Source of the DNA: Clostridia bacterium
GTDB taxonomy: Bacteria; Bacillota; Clostridia; Christensenellales; UBA3700
NCBI GenBank assembly: GCA_900772745.1
Contig: CAAGRV010000118.1
Coordinates: 1 to 19,180 of the forward strand
Direction of reading: 5' to 3'
Length of the DNA: 19,180 nucleotides
The position numbers and the translations under genes are program-made. Positions 16,042 to 19,180 of this stretch are shown here, piece by piece. Numbering within the stretch: position 1 is the first letter of the stretch; each line of letters opens with the position of its first letter. Below the pieces are notes generated by a model. The model made no database searches. It was not told where the DNA came from and saw nothing but the letters and a program-made list of their open reading frames with translations.

Positions 16042-16265
16042 ATTTGCGACAGCAACAATCCTTGCAAAAGACTGCCCCTTAGTAAGGGGAAGTGGCTAGT
16101 TGTAGCACTTGTGCGGAAACTAGACGATAGGGATTGCCTACACTCTACTCTTTGCAACAATTCTTATCCCTTCAGTCTAGCCGTCATTTCATTTTGGACT
16201 AGACAGCTTCCCTTGCAACAAGGGACGCTCATAATGCGGATATTATCCTTGTAAAATACTGCACC
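16042..16265. repeat. Paired palindromic repeat (copy C)
   Basis: Left unit 16042-16136: TTTGCGACAGCAA, hairpin CCCCTTAGTAAGGGG, stem CTAGTT...AACTAG, ACGATAGGGATTG. A spacer of about 26 bases follows. Right inverted unit 16163-16230: TTATCCCTTCAG, stem GTCTAG/CTAGAC, hairpin TTCCCTTGCAACAAGGGA. A further partial left unit (ATCCTTGTAAAATACTGCACCTTA) runs to about 16268, and the TAA stop of the MGMT-like gene lies inside its last bases. Copy C is nearly identical to copy D over the left unit and spacer. Confidence 0.85.
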
Positions 16266-16571
16266 TTACACTTTCCAGCCATATTTTTCTAGGTCCACGG
16301 TCATGTCTTCTCGCACTTGTACGCCTTCTTGTGCCAGCCACTCGGCTTGGACGTTTTCTCCGCCGAACACGAATGCAGGCGCTACTCTTCCGTATCGATT
16401 GACTACTCTATGGCAAGGAATGACCTTGGGCTGGGGATTGGAATGCAAGGCATAACCCACCGCACGAGAGGCACGTGGAGAATGCAAAAGTCTGGCAATT
16501 TGTCCATAAGTCGCCACTTTTCCATATGGAATTTGCTTGACTACCTTGTACACTTCATCATAAAAACTCAT
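16266..16571 (-). CDS. MGMT-like DNA-binding alkyltransferase domain protein
   Basis: A 101-residue protein equal to the C-terminal domain of O6-alkylguanine-DNA alkyltransferases. It keeps the acceptor cysteine C53 in PCHRV (52-56), the helix-turn-helix GKVATYGQIARLL, and the RAVGYAL helix with the intercalating arginine. The usual N-terminal domain is absent. Small proteins of this type occur either as true methyltransferases or, when the cysteine is replaced, as alkyltransferase-like proteins; the cysteine here favours catalytic ability. The start at 16571 has AGGAG 8 bases upstream; a GTG at 16580 overlaps that site and is less likely. The gene stands alone between two near-identical direct repeats (copies C and D). 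No promoter was clear. Confidence 0.88.
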   Translation of the reverse strand: MSFYDEVYKVVKQIPYGKVATYGQIARLLHSPRASRAVGYALHSNPQPKVIPCHRVVNRYGRVAPAFVFGGENVQAEWLAQEGVQVREDMTVDLEKYGWKV

Positions 16572-16630
16572 ATTTGTCACTCCTATTTTGTCAACAACAA
16601 CTTTTCGCCTTGTGCTATCCTTTGTTTTTT

Positions 16631-16841
16631 GTTTGCGACAGCAACTATCCTTGTAAAAGACTTCCCCTTAGTAAGGGGAAGTGGCTAGTTGTAGCACTTG
16701 TGCGGAAACTAGACGATAGGGATTGTTTACACTCTACTTTTTGCAACAATTCTTATCCCCTCAGTCTAGTCGTCGTTACCCTTTGGACTAGACAGCTCCC
16801 CTTACCATAAGGGGCGCTCTCTTCTACGGATAAATAATCCT
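16631..16841. repeat. Paired palindromic repeat (copy D)
   Basis: Left unit 16631-16725 and right inverted unit 16752-16825, with the same spacer as copy C (TTTGCAACAATTCTTATCCC). Hairpins are CCCCTTAGTAAGGGG on the left and CCCCTTACCATAAGGGG on the right; the inner right stem is GTCTAG/CTAGAC with a loop sequence different from copy C. The rest of the gap (16842-16928) holds only a short hairpin GAACG/CGTTC at 16845-16859 and A/T-rich DNA. Confidence 0.85.
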
Positions 16842-16928
16842 TATGAACGACAGCCGTTCTCGAATGATTTCTTTATCATACTGATTGATTGTTATCTATT
16901 TACTTATTTGCTTTCGTGCGATCTTTTC

Positions 16929-17930
16929 CTATTTTGCCCTTGCCAAAATGCCCTCCAAGCTTTCCAGTCCACTGCGGTTAAATCTTCCCAAAAGCCTTGG
17001 CAATCTGTCTGCTTTTATAGTACAACGACTTTCTCCGCAAGTCAAGGTGAACGGAATATTTAGCTCGCTCAAAATTTCTTCGCACTCTTGACTAAACAGC
17101 CCATACGGATAGGCATAAACGATAGGTTTGACGCCCAATTTTTCAAAGTTTTGGAGCATTTTGGTTGTATCTTTTCGGAAAATTTGTCTGTATGTTTGCT
17201 CGTCTTCGCCATACTTTTTGCTCACGCCCTTGCGTGGTTTTAGGTGGTGCATATTGTAAGAATGTATGCCCCATTCGATATGCTTTTCGTCAGCATATTT
17301 GGCGACGTCTTCCCATTCGAGATATTCGTAGCCACGCTTTATATCGGGATTGGATTTGCCATACTTGCAGAACTCGCCCACCACGCTAAGTAGCGCCGTA
17401 TAGTTGTACTTTTTGAGCAAGGGCAACCCCAGTGTAACGTTGGTGAGATAGCCGTCATCGAAAGTCAGCAAAACCGCCTTGTCAGGAAGAGATTTTTTCT
17501 CGACTATGCACTCGTATAGATAGGCAAAAGATATGACGTTGTAGCCGTGCGTTTGGAGATAATCAAAGTCACTCTCGAGCTGTGCCGTCGTCACGCAATA
17601 CTTGCCACTTGGATAGCCATTGGGCATAAGATTGTGATACATAAGTATGGTCACTTTGCCCAAAATATTTGACTTGTTTTGCGGATTTTTCACTCCGTTT
17701 GTTGCGACTTTATGACAATGCACTTGCACCCCATTTGCAATATTTTGCTCTTTGAGCTCATCAAAATTTGTGCAATCTTTGGAAAACGTGCAAGCATATT
17801 GAGTAGATTGATTTTGTTCTTTATCCGTTTGATTTACCACAAAAAAGCTACCAAAAATCACCCAAAATATCGCCAAAATCATAGTAAAATACCGCATTTT
17901 TATCAAGTTTTTCTCATCAAAATTTCCCAT
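16929..17930 (-). CDS. Membrane-anchored polysaccharide deacetylase (CE4)
   Basis: Probably removes acetyl groups from a cell-wall or surface polysaccharide outside the membrane. One N-terminal hydrophobic helix (about 16-32) acts as signal anchor, followed by a linker with C47, C53 and C72. The NodB-type domain has ILMYHNLM (95-102), the metal and base motif TFDDGY (156-161) and HSYNMH (223-228) with both metal-binding histidines, then AYPYG. The length is 333 residues. The start is uncertain: neither the ATG at 17930 nor that at 17897 (MRYFTM) has a good ribosome binding site; the second gives a more typical signal anchor. Related proteins work in peptidoglycan modification, sporulation or surface glycan processing, and the sequence does not decide between these. 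Confidence 0.88.
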   Translation of the reverse strand: MGNFDEKNLIKMRYFTMILAIFWVIFGSFFVVNQTDKEQNQSTQYACTFSKDCTNFDELKEQNIANGVQVHCHKVATNGVKNPQNKSNILGKVTILMYHNLMPNGYPSGKYCVTTAQLESDFDYLQTHGYNVISFAYLYECIVEKKSLPDKAVLLTFDDGYLTNVTLGLPLLKKYNYTALLSVVGEFCKYGKSNPDIKRGYEYLEWEDVAKYADEKHIEWGIHSYNMHHLKPRKGVSKKYGEDEQTYRQIFRKDTTKMLQNFEKLGVKPIVYAYPYGLFSQECEEILSELNIPFTLTCGESRCTIKADRLPRLLGRFNRSGLESLEGILARAK

Positions 17931-17972
17931 ATTTGTATTGTGAGAGTATTTTCATTTATTATGCAACCGCAT

Positions 17973-18027
17973 ACAATATGCCCCCCAAAATACCATTGTC
18001 AACCTAATTTTTGTTTTTAGGTTGACA
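17973..18027 (-). promoter_or_regulatory. Promoter with an inverted repeat over the -35 box
   Basis: On the minus strand TTGACA (17997-18002), 18 bases, TATTGT (17973-17978). The -35 lies within one arm of a perfect 11-bp inverted repeat: TGTCAACCTAA (17997-18007) and TTAGGTTGACA (18017-18027), 9 bases apart. This looks like an operator for a dimeric repressor acting on the deacetylase gene. The T-rich loop does not make it a normal terminator. Confidence 0.5.
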
Positions 18028-18069
18028 TTCCCCAATCACTGCGCCATAGCTGTTGGCTATCCTATTGCA

Positions 18070-18366
18070 AAGCAATTATCCTTGCAACAAGGGGCGTGCT
18101 CTCATATTGATAATATAAAAATCCGTAAGAAAGGCTGCTCCTTAGATAAGGGGAAGTGGATTGTGGTAGCGTAGCGGGAGCAAGACGATAGGGATTGCCC
18201 ACCTAATTTGCGACAGCAACTATCCGCTAAAAAGACTGCCCCTTAGCAAGGGGAAGTGGCTTGCGGTAGCGGATCGGGAGCAAGTCGATAGGGATTGATA
18301 AGCCAAGATTGCAACATATCTTATCCCCTCAGCCCGACTACATAGTCGTTCCGTCGGACAGCTCCT
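18070..18366. repeat. Cluster of palindromic repeat units, cut at the right end (copies E)
   Basis: A partial inverted unit (about 18075-18104, CTTGCAACAAGGGGCG), then a left unit at 18121-18197 and a second left unit at 18206-18298 with the full TTTGCGACAGCAA start. The inner stem of the second is CTTGC/GCAAG in place of CTAGTT/AACTAG. A right inverted unit starts at 18321 with stem CCGAC/GTCGG and stops abruptly after GACAGCTCC at about 18366, where other copies continue CCTTACCATAAGGGG. Sequence between 18028 and 18070 shows nothing recognisable. Confidence 0.8.
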
Positions 18367-18635
18367 ATGACACATTTTTATGGACACTCTTTTTACATCA
18401 GACTATTGCATTTCGGTCTCTGTTTTTAGCGCAACGAACTGCAAAGTTAACAGCAGAAAAAATCTGTTACGAAAAAATTTAAGATGTCCATTAGACCTCA
18501 TGTTAAGTTTTCTTATTTCTTGAGGTTGAACATCAGTTTGTGATTTAACCTTGATATTACAATTTAGCAACAATTTTTATGATTTCCCGTTGACTTCTGC
18601 GAAACCAATAATAAAACACTCCTAACTTTTCCTAG
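18367..18635. other. Non-coding stretch of different character, possible mobile-DNA edge
   Basis: After the broken repeat at 18366 no repeat unit and no convincing open frame is seen up to about 18635. Weak signals are inverted repeats ACCTCA/TGAGGT (about 18505-18535) and AACAG/CTGTT (about 18450-18470). I cannot identify the sequence; it may be the leader of the downstream gene remnant or decayed mobile DNA. Confidence 0.35.
18590..18617 (+). promoter_or_regulatory. Possible promoter of the right-end gene remnant
   Basis: TTGACT (18590-18595), 16 bases, TAAAAC (18612-18617). The -35 is good and the -10 weak. Confidence 0.3.
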
Positions 18636-18686
18636 CGCTACCGCATTTTTGCCAAAAAGCGAAAAATAATCGGAGACATCCAAAAA

Positions 18687-18719
18687 ATGACAGAAGAAAA
18701 CAAAGGAGTTTTTATATAA
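18687..18719 (+). CDS. Ten-codon open frame coupled to the downstream gene
   Basis: ATG at 18687 with CGGAG about 11 bases upstream encodes MTEENKGVFI and ends in TAATG, where its stop shares one base with the ATG of the next frame. The AAAGGAG ribosome binding site of the next gene lies inside it. The same frame is open back to 18636 without a start, reading YRIFAKKRKIIGDIQK before the ATG. It may therefore be either a leader peptide used for translational coupling or the tail of a lost upstream gene. Confidence 0.35.
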   Translation: MTEENKGVFI

Positions 18720-19174
18720 TGCATAGTTATCCCGGCATAAACCATACAGAAAATAGGCAAAGTTATCGTTTTAACCTGTATCAAAAAGGAAATTGTCTGT
18801 TCGGAGAAAGACTTGCATTATCTTTACAAAGGAATGTTAAAAGATATGAACCCCTCAAAAGACAGCCTTTCTCCGTTTTCGGATGTTTATGTTATTGTGC
18901 AAGAAGCAATACTGTTTCTGCCCAACATATAGGCGAAAATCCCGGCAATATTTGTATCGCGAAATACAGAAAGGCAACAACAATCAGCAGTGCTTGTTTC
19001 CGTTGCACCGACAATTATCTGCAAAAGCAATACACTCTCCATTTAGCAAACGCAACAAGCTTTGACGAGCGAATTGTGGCAGAATTTGAAACAATCGATG
19101 ACGAACAGAAAAATAATTATAAGGTCGTTGACAGCGTTGTAAAACAGATGAAATTTACAAAAGTCGAACAATAA
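18719..19174 (+). pseudogene. Gene remnant with two opposite frameshifts, unknown function
   Basis: The uninterrupted frame (151 codons) has a good AAAGGAG site, but its middle part (about residues 24-67) has odd composition, rich in Cys, Arg and Leu. Between 18789 and 18920 the next frame is open for 44 codons and reads like normal protein: EIVCSEKDLHYLYKGM, then NPSKDSLSPFSDVYVIVQEA. Joining frame one up to 18787, this middle frame, and frame one again from 18920 (AQHIGENPGN... ISSACFRCTDNYL... TSFDERIVAEFETID) gives one coherent 151-residue chain. This needs one extra base near 18788 and one lost base near 18920. The C-terminus is acidic and helical and stops at VKQMKFTKVEQ, where I would expect a longer protein. 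It faintly recalls small regulators on conjugative elements, but I do not recognise it firmly. Confidence 0.45.
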
Positions 19175-19180
19175 CCCCTA

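Noticed and set aside
16635..16810. Small open frames inside the repeats (proteins with RLPLSKGKWL-type sequence)
   Set aside because: The same peptide appears in copies C and D only because the DNA repeat is the same; there is no ribosome binding site and the conservation is at the level of hairpin structure.
15945..16841. Integron attC sites as explanation for the paired palindromes
   Set aside because: Units do show structure over sequence, but no integrase, no attC core site (GTTRRRY) pattern and no one-way gene cassette array were found; a REP/BIME-like element fits better.

Overview
The window looks like chromosomal DNA of an uncultured, moderately AT-rich member of the Clostridia (Bacillota). 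The evidence is AGGAG-type ribosome binding sites before most genes, sigma-A type promoters, a type III glutamine synthetase, a pgk-tpiA-gpmI glycolytic cluster and A/T-rich intergenic spacers. The assignment rests on gene families and signals only; no rRNA, tRNA or CRISPR array was seen.

Layout from left to right. Positions 1-216 hold a structured repeat and a terminator. A minus-strand glnN-alaS pair (217-4161) encodes a type III glutamine synthetase and a strikingly short alanyl-tRNA synthetase. A MacB/LolD-like ABC ATPase-permease fusion follows on the minus strand (4302-6749). A YgjP-type metallopeptidase-fold gene on the plus strand (6916-7569) is probably transcribed as a leaderless mRNA. 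It is followed by a terminator and three 37-bp tandem repeats. Then comes a minus-strand glycolytic operon, read pgk, tpiA, gpmI and a hotdog-fold thioesterase (12032 down to 7845), with its own promoter and terminator. Next is a two-gene minus-strand operon of an iron-type alcohol dehydrogenase and a GH27 alpha-galactosidase that carries an inserted beta-rich domain (14969 down to 12131), driven by a perfect TTGACA-17-TATAAT promoter. Further right are three single genes separated by repeats: an RluA-type pseudouridine synthase, a one-domain MGMT-like protein and a membrane-anchored polysaccharide deacetylase.

From about 15.9 kb to 18.4 kb the spacers are filled with copies of one family of palindromic repeats, also present at 1-160. 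Single units are about 90 bp and are often paired head-to-head, like a BIME. Their inner stems differ between copies but keep base pairing, which suggests selection on folded structure. The last copy is cut at about 18366. Beyond it the sequence changes character and carries a plus-strand gene remnant (18719-19174) that appears to contain two opposite one-base frameshifts. This may be the edge of decayed mobile DNA.

Functionally the window combines central carbon metabolism, nitrogen assimilation, translation, oligosaccharide use, envelope export or modification and DNA/RNA maintenance. No complete new defence or biosynthetic system is evident. The most unusual items are the covarying repeat family, the minimal AlaRS, the likely leaderless gene and the frameshifted remnant at the right end.
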